Assembly (NCBI GenBank): GCA_030446805.1
Contig: JAUJMO010000003.1
Span: forward strand, 248,001 to 312,000
Source: Caulobacteraceae bacterium
Lineage (GTDB): Bacteria > Pseudomonadota > Alphaproteobacteria > Caulobacterales > Caulobacteraceae
Length of the DNA stretch: 64,000 nt
Direction: 5' to 3'
The position numbers were made by a program, and so were the translations under genes. The notes under the pieces are model-generated. The model was not told where the DNA came from and made no database searches. It saw only the letters and a list, made by a program, of their open reading frames with translations. Shown in pieces: positions 43,706 through 51,916 of this stretch. Positions within the stretch are counted from its first letter, which is position 1. The number at the start of each line of letters is the position of its first letter.

Positions 43706-45241
43706 TTAATTCCGGCTTCTGGGACGGGCGTGCCGCGAGAGCGCGAACATGCTCAGCCTCCCCGGAAGGGGCGCGCTGACGCCCAGGCGCTGCAAGCGGA
43801 TCAGTCCAAACGAACCATAGGCGACACTGAGTACGATCCCCACGGCCGGCGCCATTGCCGGCGCCAGCCACAACACGAGGGCGACAACCCCACAGGCCGA
43901 GGCGACAGCCGCCGCGCTGAGTAGGACCAGTCGCGACCATGCGAAGGCGATGCGTCGAACCGCCAGCGCCAGCACCATCGGAAGGTAGAACAGGTAGGCC
44001 AGAAAATAGGCTTGGCCAGCCCCTTCGAGGCCGAACCGCGGCAAGAGCAGCGTTGTGGCGCCCGCCATCAGTACAAGCGTGGCGACCTCGGAGAGGAAGA
44101 AAGTTCGCCCCTTGCCGGCGGCCAGAAGGATGAAGCCGAGAGGCCAGGACATCACTTTCAGCAGGGTTCCGGCGGCCTGCCAACGGAGCACGGCCGCGGC
44201 GGGTGCGAACTCCGGCGCGTACAGGAGGCGGATCACCCAAGGCGCCAGGGCGAACATGGCGATGACCAGCGCGCCCGCCAGAAGCAGCGCGATTTCGGTC
44301 TGCTGGTTGACCAGCCGGCGGGTCGCCTGCCGGTCGCCGATCACCCCCGTCAGGCGCGGATAGTAATCCGCCGCCATCGCTCCCAGCACCAGGCCCACGT
44401 ACTGCATCGCGATGGTGTTCGCGGCCACGAACCACCCGAGGGCCGCCATCCCCAACTGCGCCTTCACCTCGCTCTGGATCCAGAGGTTCGCGAAGGTGAA
44501 CGCCACGCCGGCGCCCATCATGGGCAGGCCGAGGGTCAGGAACACACGCCACTGTGCGCGCAGCTGAGGAAGCCTGACCTGGACTTCGCCGGGCGACGGG
44601 ATGCGCGAAACGAACCAGCGGCCCAGGAGAAAGCTCGTCAGTGGGACCAGGACGACAAACGCGGGGATCGCGCGCTCGCCGAAGGCGAGTACAAGCGGCA
44701 GGCCGACGGCGGTCGTCGCCAAACCTCCGACAACCTGCAAGGCCGCCATGGCGCGGATGCGGCGCAGACCCTGAAGCAGGGCCGTTTGGCCCATGGCGAG
44801 TACCGAGAGTGCGACGCCCACGGCGATCCAGGCCACCTCGTCCGCCAGGGCGGGGTTGCGCAAGGCATAGCGGGCGAGAACGTCTCGCAACAGCCACACG
44901 CCGAGGGCGCCGACGGCGGCCAGCATCACCGTCGCCAGGACCAGCGCCCGCCGGGCGACCGCAAGCTTTTGCCCATCTTCCGCAGCATGAGCTTCCGCGA
45001 TCTGGCGCGTGCCCACCGTGGTGACGCCCATCTGCACCACGGTGGCGGCCGCCGAAAGCAGCGCGGTCAGCAGGCCGACGAGACCGACGCCGGCTGGCCC
45101 GAGCAGGAGCGCAACGACCTTGGTCCTCACAAGGCCGATCAGGATGTTGAGCACCGACGCCCCGCCGATCACCGAGGTGCTCGTCAGGATGCGCGCGTAA
45201 GATTTCTTGTCTTCGTCGAGGGTTGAGGTCGCATTGGTCAC
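43706..45241 (-). CDS. wzx: Wzx-type lipid-linked oligosaccharide flippase
   Basis: The 511-residue protein of the MOP/polysaccharide-transport superfamily has 12-14 predicted TM helices. It begins SYARILTSTSVIGGASVLNI and VRTKVVALLLGPAGVGLVGL, the usual start of the O-antigen translocase class, and has WIQSEVKAQLGMAALGWFVA in the middle. It should move the undecaprenyl-linked repeat unit across the inner membrane for the polymerase. It lies between fdtB (9-bp gap) and the glycosyltransferases on the same strand. Confidence 0.92.
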   Translation of the reverse strand: MTNATSTLDEDKKSYARILTSTSVIGGASVLNILIGLVRTKVVALLLGPAGVGLVGLLTALLSAAATVVQMGVTTVGTRQIAEAHAAEDGQKLAVARRALVLATVMLAAVGALGVWLLRDVLARYALRNPALADEVAWIAVGVALSVLAMGQTALLQGLRRIRAMAALQVVGGLATTAVGLPLVLAFGERAIPAFVVLVPLTSFLLGRWFVSRIPSPGEVQVRLPQLRAQWRVFLTLGLPMMGAGVAFTFANLWIQSEVKAQLGMAALGWFVAANTIAMQYVGLVLGAMAADYYPRLTGVIGDRQATRRLVNQQTEIALLLAGALVIAMFALAPWVIRLLYAPEFAPAAAVLRWQAAGTLLKVMSWPLGFILLAAGKGRTFFLSEVATLVLMAGATTLLLPRFGLEGAGQAYFLAYLFYLPMVLALAVRRIAFAWSRLVLLSAAAVASACGVVALVLWLAPAMAPAVGIVLSVAYGSFGLIRLQRLGVSAPLPGRLSMFALSRHARPRSRN

Positions 45242-45250
45242 GGTCGAAGG

Positions 45251-46372
45251 CTAGCCCGCGTCAGGGAGTCGGGCCAGGGCCCCGTGCATCGCCTCAAGAA
45301 CCGCATCCTGCTGCTCAGCCGACAAGTGCGGTCCTATCGGAAGGCTGAGCACCTCCGCCGCCAGCTGTTCGGCTATAGGCGCCGGGGGGAGGCTCGGGGC
45401 CAAGTCGGCGTAGGCCTCCTGCCGGTGCGGCGGGATTGGATAGTGGATCAGGGTTCCGATCCCCAACTCCCCAAGCTGACGCTGCAACTCGTCGCGGCAA
45501 GAGTTCCGGATCACGTAGAGGTGCCAAACCGGCTCCGCCCAGGGAGCAGCCTGCGGCAGGACAAGTCCGGTTCCGGCCAGAGCTTCCCCATAACGAGCAG
45601 CCATGGCGCGACGCCGGTCGTTCCAGGTGTCCAGATGGGTCAGCTTGACCCGCAGAACTGCGGCAAGAATCGGATCCAGCCGACTGTTCACACCCCTCTC
45701 CAGGTGCACGTACTTCCGCCGAGAGCCGTAGTTTCCCAGCAGGCGAACCCGCTCGGCGAGGCTCGGGTCGTTCGTGGTGACCGCGCCCGCGTCGCCAAAG
45801 GCGCCAAGGTTCTTCCCCGGGTAGAAGCTCCAGCAGACCAGATCCCCGTGCCCGCCTATGCGTCGGCCTTTGTAGCGTGCGCCGTGACACTGGGCGGCGT
45901 CTTCCACCACCCTGAGCCCATGACGCCGCGCCACGTCGAGGATCGGGTCGAGGTCGGCAGGGTGCCCGTAGAGGTGCACTGGCAGCACCGCCCGCGTACG
46001 GGGCGTGATCGCCGCCTCCACGAGAGCCGGGTCCATGGTGTGGGTGATCGGGTCCGGCTCCACCGGCACGGGACGCGCGCCCACCTGGCTCACCGCTAAC
46101 CAAGTGGCGATGTAGGTGTTCGAGGGGACGAGAACCTCGTCTCCCGCGCCTATGTCCAAGGCCCGCAGCGCCAGCACCAGGGCGTCGAGCCCATTGCCGA
46201 CACCGATCGCGTGCTCCGCCTCGCAGTAGCGCGCGAACTCGGCTTCGAAGGCGGCGACCTCCTCACCCCCGATGTACCAGCCGCTGTCCAGCACCCGCGC
46301 AACAGCGGCGTCGAGTTCGGACTTCAGCTCCAGGTAGGCTGCGCGAAGGTCAAGGAAGGGAACTCTTGTCAT
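45251..46372 (-). CDS. DegT/DnrJ-type sugar aminotransferase (FdtB/QdtB-like)
   Basis: The 373-residue PLP enzyme has the schiff-base lysine K187 in SFYPGKNLGAFGDAG, Asp158 in VVEDAAQCHGARYKG and the N-terminal VPFLDLRAAYLELKSELDAA. Sequence pattern and context next to FdtA- and FdtC-like genes suggest it aminates C3 of a dTDP-3-keto-6-deoxyhexose to give dTDP-Fuc3N or dTDP-Qui3N. Its start overlaps the ketoisomerase stop by 4 bp. Confidence 0.88.
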   Translation of the reverse strand: MTRVPFLDLRAAYLELKSELDAAVARVLDSGWYIGGEEVAAFEAEFARYCEAEHAIGVGNGLDALVLALRALDIGAGDEVLVPSNTYIATWLAVSQVGARPVPVEPDPITHTMDPALVEAAITPRTRAVLPVHLYGHPADLDPILDVARRHGLRVVEDAAQCHGARYKGRRIGGHGDLVCWSFYPGKNLGAFGDAGAVTTNDPSLAERVRLLGNYGSRRKYVHLERGVNSRLDPILAAVLRVKLTHLDTWNDRRRAMAARYGEALAGTGLVLPQAAPWAEPVWHLYVIRNSCRDELQRQLGELGIGTLIHYPIPPHRQEAYADLAPSLPPAPIAEQLAAEVLSLPIGPHLSAEQQDAVLEAMHGALARLPDAG

Positions 46373-46812
46373 AGCCCTTTGGCAGCCAGGAACTCGTGGT
46401 AATCCCGGTAGTAATCGCTCTCGTCGTAACGATGCGACGCCACCACCAGGCAGACCGAACCGGACGAGAAGTTGTCCAGCTCGCGCCAGATCATCGGGAC
46501 GATCTCCAGGCCGAAGTACGAGCGGTTGAGGTGAACGCGCTTCTTCTCGCGGCCGTCGTCGAGCACCACGTCGAAGCTGCCGCTCATCGCGATCAGGAGT
46601 TGTCGCAGCTCCTTGTGCGCGTGCCCGCCCCGTTCGGCGCCGCCCGGGACGTCATACAGATAATACACCCTGGCGATATCGAAGGGCACGTGGTTGCCGC
46701 CCTCGACAAATGTCAGGTTGCCTCGAGGATCTGCGATCTGCGGCAGTTGAACGAGGCGGCAGTCCTCAAGCGTGTTGGTGAGCCCCGTCGGTAAGACTGC
46801 AGGGGGTTGCAC
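46369..46812 (-). CDS. dTDP-6-deoxy-3,4-ketohexulose isomerase-like (FdtA/QdtA)
   Basis: The start is GTG at 46812, which shares one base with the upstream stop (TAGTG), giving a 147-residue cupin. It contains DCRLVQLPQIADPRGNLTFV, ARVYYLYDVPGGAERGGHAH and KELRQLLIAMSGSFDVVLDD, the WxcM/FdtA pattern with its conserved R-G-x-H-A-H active site. It interconverts the 4-keto and 3-keto forms of dTDP-6-deoxyglucose. A longer frame from 47091 overlaps the acetyltransferase gene entirely and is not needed. Confidence 0.88.
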   Translation of the reverse strand: MQPPAVLPTGLTNTLEDCRLVQLPQIADPRGNLTFVEGGNHVPFDIARVYYLYDVPGGAERGGHAHKELRQLLIAMSGSFDVVLDDGREKKRVHLNRSYFGLEIVPMIWRELDNFSSGSVCLVVASHRYDESDYYRDYHEFLAAKGL

Positions 46813-47258
46813 TAAAGCACTTCCCGCGCAGGGTTTCCTACAACGGTGACGCCCGCCGGCACGTTGCGCGTGACCACGGCGCCGGCCCCGACCAGCGCCC
46901 CTTCGCCCACGATGAGGCCTGGCAGGATCACGGACCCGCCGCCGAGCGACGCCCCTCGCTTGATCACCGTGGTTTCGAACGCAGCCGGTCGAACGCGCGA
47001 CCTCGGCCTGTTGTCGTTGGTGAAGGTGACGTTCGGCCCCACAAAGACATCGTCCTCCAAACGCACGCCGTCCCATATGTAATTGCCGCACTTCACCGTG
47101 ACGCGGTCGCCGATGACGACATCGTTCTCGATGAAGCAGTGCGAGCAGATGTTGCAGTTCGAGCCGATCCGGGCTCCGCTGAGAACCACCACGTACTGCC
47201 AGACGCGTGTACCCACGCCGATCGCGGTGGATTGAACGTCGGAGGTCGGGTGGATCAT
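46812..47258 (-). CDS. Left-handed beta-helix N-acetyltransferase (FdtC/QdtC-like)
   Basis: The 148-residue protein is a hexapeptide-repeat acyltransferase: [57 protein letters not shown] and the coenzyme A region [23 protein letters not shown]. It resembles enzymes that acetylate the 3-amino group of dTDP-3-amino-3,6-dideoxyhexoses. It heads the leftward group fdtC-fdtA-fdtB-wzx-GT-GT. The rmlA/rmlB genes for the dTDP-sugar precursor are not in the window. Confidence 0.88.
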   Translation of the reverse strand: MIHPTSDVQSTAIGVGTRVWQYVVVLSGARIGSNCNICSHCFIENDVVIGDRVTVKCGNYIWDGVRLEDDVFVGPNVTFTNDNRPRSRVRPAAFETTVIKRGASLGGGSVILPGLIVGEGALVGAGAVVTRNVPAGVTVVGNPAREVL

Positions 47259-47670
47259 CGCGCTAGCACCTTCGACGCCCTGCCCGGTACGAGGAGATGC
47301 AGGACGGGTGACCTACGCCTCTCACAATCGGGGAGTCCCATCCTGACCGGCCTCTTTCAGATTCCTCGATCAGGTGCCGGAAGCATGCCAACCCCGGACC
47401 GCTCACACCTCACCCGAGCCGCTGCTGGAGTCCCGGCCAGAGCTAACCCCAAAGGTCAAGACGGGGCCCGAGCGGAAGGGCGCCTCGCGTTGCGTCGTCT
47501 ATGATACTCGTCGAAGGCTACGCGAGCACGCGCGCCCTTGTCCATCGATGTCACCGCAGCGTAGAGGCGTTTTCCTTTCGGGATCGCCCCGTCGGAGCGC
47601 CGCTTTCGCACCGAGATATCCAGCGGCTCGGCAATCCCGGCTTGAACTTGGTTGGCGCACAGTCGACGGT
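47259..47670. other. Intergenic region with no supported gene
   Basis: The 412 bp between the acetyltransferase start and the VanZ-like stop have open frames but none with a credible start, ribosome site or protein-like composition. The right part probably contains the promoter of the leftward fdtC-wzx group. No repeats or RNA structure stood out. Confidence 0.5.
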
Positions 47671-48054
47671 TTAACGTCGCTCGGTGGGGGAAGCCCGTCC
47701 CCGGAGCACCCGCTCACGGATCCACAGCAGCAGCATGGGCGCCAGCGCCGCGCCGACCCCGGCGGCGGAGCCCAGCCAGTCACTCCACTCGGCCGAGCGG
47801 CCCACCAGCGGCTGCACCCCTTCCGCCGCCGCGCTGAGCACCAGCAGCACGCCGGCGATCAGCAGCGCCCGCGTCCGCGGAAACGCGGCCACGCCCAGGA
47901 CGGTGAGCCCATAGGCCCAAAGCCCATGCTCAAGGTCGTCTTTGGCGATGACCAGGCCGGGCTCGTGGGACGGCTCGATCGCCTCGTGCAGAAGCACGGC
48001 GACCGCGAGGGCGAAGAGGAGGCGCGTTCCGAGCCTGGCGAAGCGTTTCAGCAT
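47671..48054 (-). CDS. VanZ-like small membrane protein
   Basis: From the ATG at 48054 the 127-residue protein has a TM segment at about 8-26 (LGTRLLFALAVAVLLHEAIE), then KDDLEHGLWAYGLTVLGVAA and three more TM segments with GVQPLVGRSAEWSDWLGSAA GVG. The D-K-x-x-H...E-x-x-Q...R-x-x-x-x-x-D-x-x-x-N/S pattern is that of VanZ-family proteins, found near exopolysaccharide genes in many proteobacteria. The longer frame from 48159 adds a Pro-rich stretch with no support. Confidence 0.75.
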   Translation of the reverse strand: MLKRFARLGTRLLFALAVAVLLHEAIEPSHEPGLVIAKDDLEHGLWAYGLTVLGVAAFPRTRALLIAGVLLVLSAAAEGVQPLVGRSAEWSDWLGSAAGVGAALAPMLLLWIRERVLRGRASPTERR

Positions 48055-48234
48055 GTCGGGGCCCGAAGGGTGGGCGCTTGGGGCGCTCCCCGCAAGTTCG
48101 CCCTCTGGCCGCCTGGCCCAAGTCCGACTAGCTCTAGGGTGCGGCGGCGTGGGAGACAAACTTGGCGCAGCCTATGCAGGGCGCCTTCGTTCCGTGGGTC
48201 GGAATAGCGCGCCGGCGGCTAGGAAGGCAGAGGA

Positions 48235-48921
48235 ATGCAGACGTTTCGCCCCTCAGGGTCGTCTCTGAAGACCTTGGCGGTGATCTCCAGCAAAGGGGGC
48301 AGCGGCAAGACCACTCTCTCCCTGCACCTCGCGGTGGCCGCCGAGGCCGCTGGGCGACGCACCTTTATCGCCGACACGGATCCTCAGAAATCAGCTTGGG
48401 AGTGGAGACAGGTCCGCTCCGGCCCCGCCCCTGAGGTGGCGGTGGTCCAGCCGGCCATGCTCAATCGGCTGAAGGACGGTCTCGAACGCGCCCGTTTTCA
48501 GCTCATGATCGTCGATACGGCCCCTTTCGCAGGTCCGGGAGTGCTGGACACGGTTCGGGCGGCCGACTTCACCATCATTGTGGCGCGGCCATCCATGCTG
48601 GACCTGTGGTCGGTGGAGTACTCCGCTGAGCAGGTCCGCTCTGCGCGGGGTCGAGCCATGTTCGTGCTGACCCAGGCCCCGCCCCGTCGCGGCGACAAGG
48701 AGGCTCCCGCCCTTCTGAAGGCCGCGGAGCGGTTGAACACCTATGGGTTTCCTGTGGCCAGCATTGGTCTCCGCAGCCGTGTTGCTTTCAGCCACTCGGT
48801 CGGGAACGGCCTGACGGCGCTTGAAACCGAACCTTCCGGGACTGCCGCCCGCGAGATCTCGCGGCTTGCCGAGCTGGTGTTCGGGCGCTTGTGGCCCGAC
48901 TCGGTTCCTCGAAACTTATAA
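48235..48921 (+). CDS. ParA-family ATPase, without ParB partner
   Basis: The 228-residue protein has the deviant Walker A ISSKGGSGKTTLSLHLAVAA, TDPQKSAWEWRQVRSG as Walker A' and the Walker B LMIVDTAPFAGPGVLD. It is a short ParA/Soj type with no N-terminal DNA-binding domain. No ParB or centromere-like repeats are seen near it. It may position an envelope or polysaccharide machine, or be a leftover from a mobile element: it sits beside a dispersed repeat and an IS. Start is ATG 48235 with weak upstream SD (AGGCAGAGG). Confidence 0.85.
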   Translation: MQTFRPSGSSLKTLAVISSKGGSGKTTLSLHLAVAAEAAGRRTFIADTDPQKSAWEWRQVRSGPAPEVAVVQPAMLNRLKDGLERARFQLMIVDTAPFAGPGVLDTVRAADFTIIVARPSMLDLWSVEYSAEQVRSARGRAMFVLTQAPPRRGDKEAPALLKAAERLNTYGFPVASIGLRSRVAFSHSVGNGLTALETEPSGTAAREISRLAELVFGRLWPDSVPRNL

Positions 48922-49092
48922 GGACGCGAACCCCGGCTCGTGCGGCTCGCCTGCGCGGGATCGCACGACTTGAACTTCGCCCCCTGGTACGGCCACCCCG
49001 TATTGATCAAGACGGCTTCGGTATCCGTCAACGGTCGAAAGCGGACCCTGTGGCAGAGCCGAAAAGCGGACCTTCCGAACGTCCGATTCCGA

Positions 49093-49281
49093 GTCAGCAG
49101 CAGACATGGGCACGTGGTCGGGAAGCGGCCTTGCGCGCACAGGCTGGTGGCCGCCTGCCTACAAGTTCCGCCTCCAAGCTCGCTCCGCCGAGCTCTTCGT
49201 TGTGGCTTCAGGTGGGAGGATTCGCCTCTCGCGCGGGATTTGAACCAGACATCCAGCCCCCCGGTCCCGAACCTGCGGCTA
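49093..49281 (+). repeat. Dispersed ~190-bp repeat, copy 1 (interrupted by IS630)
   Basis: This region is closely similar to 51181-51377: both share GGGCACGTGGTCGG, GCCTCCAAGCTCGCTCCGCC and CGCGCGGGATTTGAACCAGA at the same relative places. Copy 1 is cut at its CTAG by the IS630 element, and its last bases resume at 50301. It is non-coding as far as can be seen. Confidence 0.75.
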
Positions 49282-50300
49282 GAGCGGTTTTCGATCACGT
49301 AGGGCCGTATCCGCAAGCGGTGAAGTAGTTGGCGCATTCGGTGGGGGTGAAGGCGTCGAGGAAGCGGCCGATGGCGGTCCAGAGGCCCTCGACGGTTCGC
49401 TCGGCGGCCTTGCGCAGCAGCGCCTTGAGCTTGGAGAAGGCCTTCTCGATGGGGTTGAAGTCGGGGCTGTAGGGCGGGAGGTAGAGCAGTTGAGCGCCGG
49501 AAGCGTGGATCATCTCGCGCACTCTCGGCCCTTTGTGGCTGGACAGGTTCGGGCACGAGCACCTTCTTGAGGTAGACCTCGAAGGCGTCGCGGTTGATCG
49601 GGCCGTCGAGCACGAAGGGGGCGACCAGGCCGCAGGTGCGGATGCCCGCCACGAAGGTGGTGGTCTTCCAATGGCCGTGCGGCGCCCCGGCCCGCAGCCG
49701 CTTGCCTTGCGGCGCCCGCCCGTGGGTGCGGGTCATGTTGGTTGACGCCCAGGTCTCGTCGATGAACACCAGGCGCTCAGGGTCGAGGTCGAGCTGGCCC
49801 TCGAACCAGTCCTGGCGCCGCTTCAGGATGTCGGGACGGTCCTGCTCTTGAGCGTGCGCGATCTTTTTTTGCGCGTGATCTTGTGGCGGCGGAAGAAGCG
49901 CCAGAGCGCGGCGATGCTGACGGGAGCGCCCTGGCCGGCGAGCTTCTCCTTCAACTCCGAGAGGGTGGCGTCGGGAACCTCCGCCAGCGCCGCATGGATC
50001 AACGCCGCGTGGGCCTCGGTCTTGTGTGAGAGCCGGTCCCCGCCCTGCGGCCGGGGCCGGGCGTCGCCGCCCGACCGACGCAGGGCCACCCAGCGGATCG
50101 CACTCGACGGGCTAACCCCGAAGCGCTCCGCCGCCTGACGGCACGACAGCCCTCCATCCACGGCGGCCAGAACACGCGAGCGAAGGTCGAACGACAGCGG
50201 CTTGGGCATGCGGGCCAGCCTCCCTCGCCAGCCTCAACCCTGAATCAGATCAGACCCGGCTTGGGAATCCAAAACGACTCCACCCGCGCGAAAACCGCTC
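49282..50300 (-). mobile_element. IS630-family element, inactive copy, about 1.02 kb
   Basis: The terminal inverted repeats are GAGCGGTTTTCG (49282-49293) and CGAAAACCGCTC (50289-50300), flanked on both sides by the TA target duplication typical of IS630/Tc1 elements. It encodes a transposase in two frames on the minus strand. An internal deletion removes the second catalytic aspartate, so the copy should be immobile unless helped in trans. Confidence 0.88.
49295..50209 (-). pseudogene. IS630 transposase, split by a -1 frameshift and broken by an internal deletion
   Basis: ORF A (50209-49823) holds the HTH region SFDLRSRVLAAVDGGLSCRQ and SIAALWRFFRRHKITRKK. At 49870-49864 there is an A7 run followed by G on the coding strand, a classic -1 slippery site; shifting gives KKKIAHAQEQDRPDILKRRQ, then LDPERLVFIDETWASTNM with the first catalytic Asp. 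Near 49555 the frame breaks again: VLVPE is joined to a shifted LSSHKGPRVREMIHASG, so the segment holding the second Asp (normally MDNLSSHK) is missing. The end PYSPDFNPIEKAFSKLKALL keeps the catalytic Glu. Confidence 0.85.
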
Positions 50301-50548
50301 TAGCGTCCGCTCAAGCGAGCAGCGACCGCTCTGCGCCAGGGCGGACCTCCTCCCGCGGACCGAAAGCGCACTTCCGGCCTCGGATCCTGCGTAAGGATCA
50401 TCCGAGAGGTCCCGAGAGTGGGCATCCCAGCGTCCGTTCGGCGCCTCACGCCAAGGTGATGGGTTTGCAACATGCTCAAGGAGGTGCTGCCCAATACCCC
50501 ACCAGGGGCGAACCGTTCTGCAAGGATTTGTAACTACGTCTTCTCCTG

Positions 50549-51028
50549 GTGAACCGTGTTCCAAACACACGTCAGCTCATTGTGCTCCGCCAGGTGAAGG
50601 ACGCTGGCGGCACAAGCGACGCTGTGGCTGACGCTAAGGCGGCCGAGGAATGTTTAGACTGGGGCTGGCTCCTGCCGGAAGGGGCCGAGGCTTTTCGGCT
50701 TACGCAGGAGGGATGGGCGGCTGTCGGCGGGTGTGCGCGTCAGAGCGGTGGCCTAGCCGAGGGTCCGGACAAACGGGCACACCCGCGACTGGAAGTCATG
50801 CGGCGCGGAACCGTGGTCCATGAGTCCAGCGGGCGGGCCTACCGGTGCACGATCCTAGACCTCTCCATCGGGGGCGCCCGCTTGCAGCTCTATGCGCCAG
50901 ACTTGCCCAAAGAGGAGCTCACGCTTCTGGATCCAGAGATGAGCACCGTTCACCGGCTGCGCCTCGCATGGCGCGTCGGCCCATTCATCGGAGTTTCATT
51001 CACCACGACAACGGCGCTGCCCAGCTAG
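50549..51028 (+). CDS. PilZ-domain protein (c-di-GMP receptor type)
   Basis: The 159-residue protein (GTG start at 50549) has a short helical N-terminal region and a C-terminal PilZ domain with the c-di-GMP signature: PDKRAHPRLEVMRRGTV (RxxxR) near residue 76 and CTILDLSIGGARLQL (DxSxxG) near 103. It likely binds cyclic di-GMP and affects surface behaviour, which would suit a polysaccharide and pilin-like neighbourhood. No output domain is fused. It lies between the IS element and repeat copy 2. Confidence 0.82.
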   Translation: MNRVPNTRQLIVLRQVKDAGGTSDAVADAKAAEECLDWGWLLPEGAEAFRLTQEGWAAVGGCARQSGGLAEGPDKRAHPRLEVMRRGTVVHESSGRAYRCTILDLSIGGARLQLYAPDLPKEELTLLDPEMSTVHRLRLAWRVGPFIGVSFTTTTALPS

Positions 51029-51180
51029 TCGGGGCATGCCCGCCGGCGGTGAAGGTGCGCGTCAGCTCCAAAACGAGCCGCTATACAGCGCGACACGCCC
51101 GGTGCGGTCTCTCCACCCGCCAATCCCCAGGGGCTCGAATGAGCGGCCACTTCGTTCCGCACCAAGGAGGTCCGTTGCGC

Positions 51181-51377
51181 GTCAGCGGCAGACACGGGCA
51201 CGTGGTCGGAAGCGGGCCTCGCGCGTCCAGGCTAGCGGGCGCCTGCCTCCGAGTTTCGCCTCCAAGCTCGCTCCGCCGAGCTCTTCGGAGCGTGTGGCCT
51301 TGAGGTGGGAGGATGCGCCCCTCGCGCGGGATTTGAACCAGACCTCCAGTCCCTCGTTCCGGAGCGCGCGGCTAGCG
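51181..51377 (+). repeat. Dispersed ~190-bp repeat, copy 2
   Basis: This intact copy corresponds to 49093-49281 (plus a few bases beyond the IS630 insertion). It ends about 20 bp before the start of the NPGTNN-repeat gene and so may contain that gene's promoter. The rest of the gap 51029-51396 holds no supported gene. Confidence 0.75.
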
Positions 51378-51396
51378 CATCACGGAGACCTGAACG

Positions 51397-51702
51397 ATGA
51401 AGAAGCTTCTCGCCACGAGCGCCATAACGGCGGCGACCATCGCCCTGCTTGCGGGCCCGGCTTTGGCCCAATCCCGGGGCAACCCCGGCACGAACAACTC
51501 GGCCGGAAATCCGGGTACGAACAACTCAGCCAGTGCGGGCAACCCCGGAACCAACAACGCCGCCCGCGGCGGCAACCCCGGCGCGCGGCAGTCGCGGGGC
51601 AACCCCGGCACGAGCAACTCGGCAAGCGCCGCGAACACGAGCAATCGTGCGGGCAATCCGGGAACGGCGAACCGCGCCCGCAACGGACGGCCTGGTCAAT
51701 AG
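51397..51702 (+). CDS. Secreted NPGTNN-repeat peptide
   Basis: The 101-residue product has a clear signal peptide (MKKLLATSAITAATIALLAG PALA) and a mature part made of about seven imperfect copies of [R/A]GNPGTNNSA: GNPGTNNSA, GNPGTNNSASA, GNPGTNNAARG, GNPGARQSR, GNPGTSNSASA, GNPGTANRA. It has no cysteine and few hydrophobic residues, so it is probably disordered or forms a repetitive turn structure outside the cell. A Lys/Arg-poor middle and Arg-rich end give a net positive charge. No family is recognised. Confidence 0.72.
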   Translation: MKKLLATSAITAATIALLAGPALAQSRGNPGTNNSAGNPGTNNSASAGNPGTNNAARGGNPGARQSRGNPGTSNSASAANTSNRAGNPGTANRARNGRPGQ

Positions 51703-51916
51703 GCTGATCCTGAGACGGCGCGGCAGCTTTGGCGCTGCGCCGTCCTCTGTTCTTGCAGAACGCTGGAGTTTCTCGAGAAGGTCTGCTCTTCCGGGGGTGT
51801 TTCCGGGTCCTGGGTCCCGGCATGCGGCTCTCCGGCGGCAAGGATGTTGCAGATGCTCTGGTCGGTCCGGCCGTGTGTTCGGCCTGGATCGCCCGCACCG
51901 GCGAGCGTATTCGGGC

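Noticed and set aside
46813-47091. N-terminal extension of the FdtA-like gene to 47091
   Set aside because: The extension lies entirely inside the acetyltransferase gene in another frame and is Arg/Gly-rich; the GTG at 46812 gives a normal-length cupin.
51300-51378. tRNA-like GGATTTGAACC motif in both dispersed repeats
   Set aside because: The flanking bases cannot form a T stem or acceptor stem and no anticodon arm is found, so it is not a tRNA gene.
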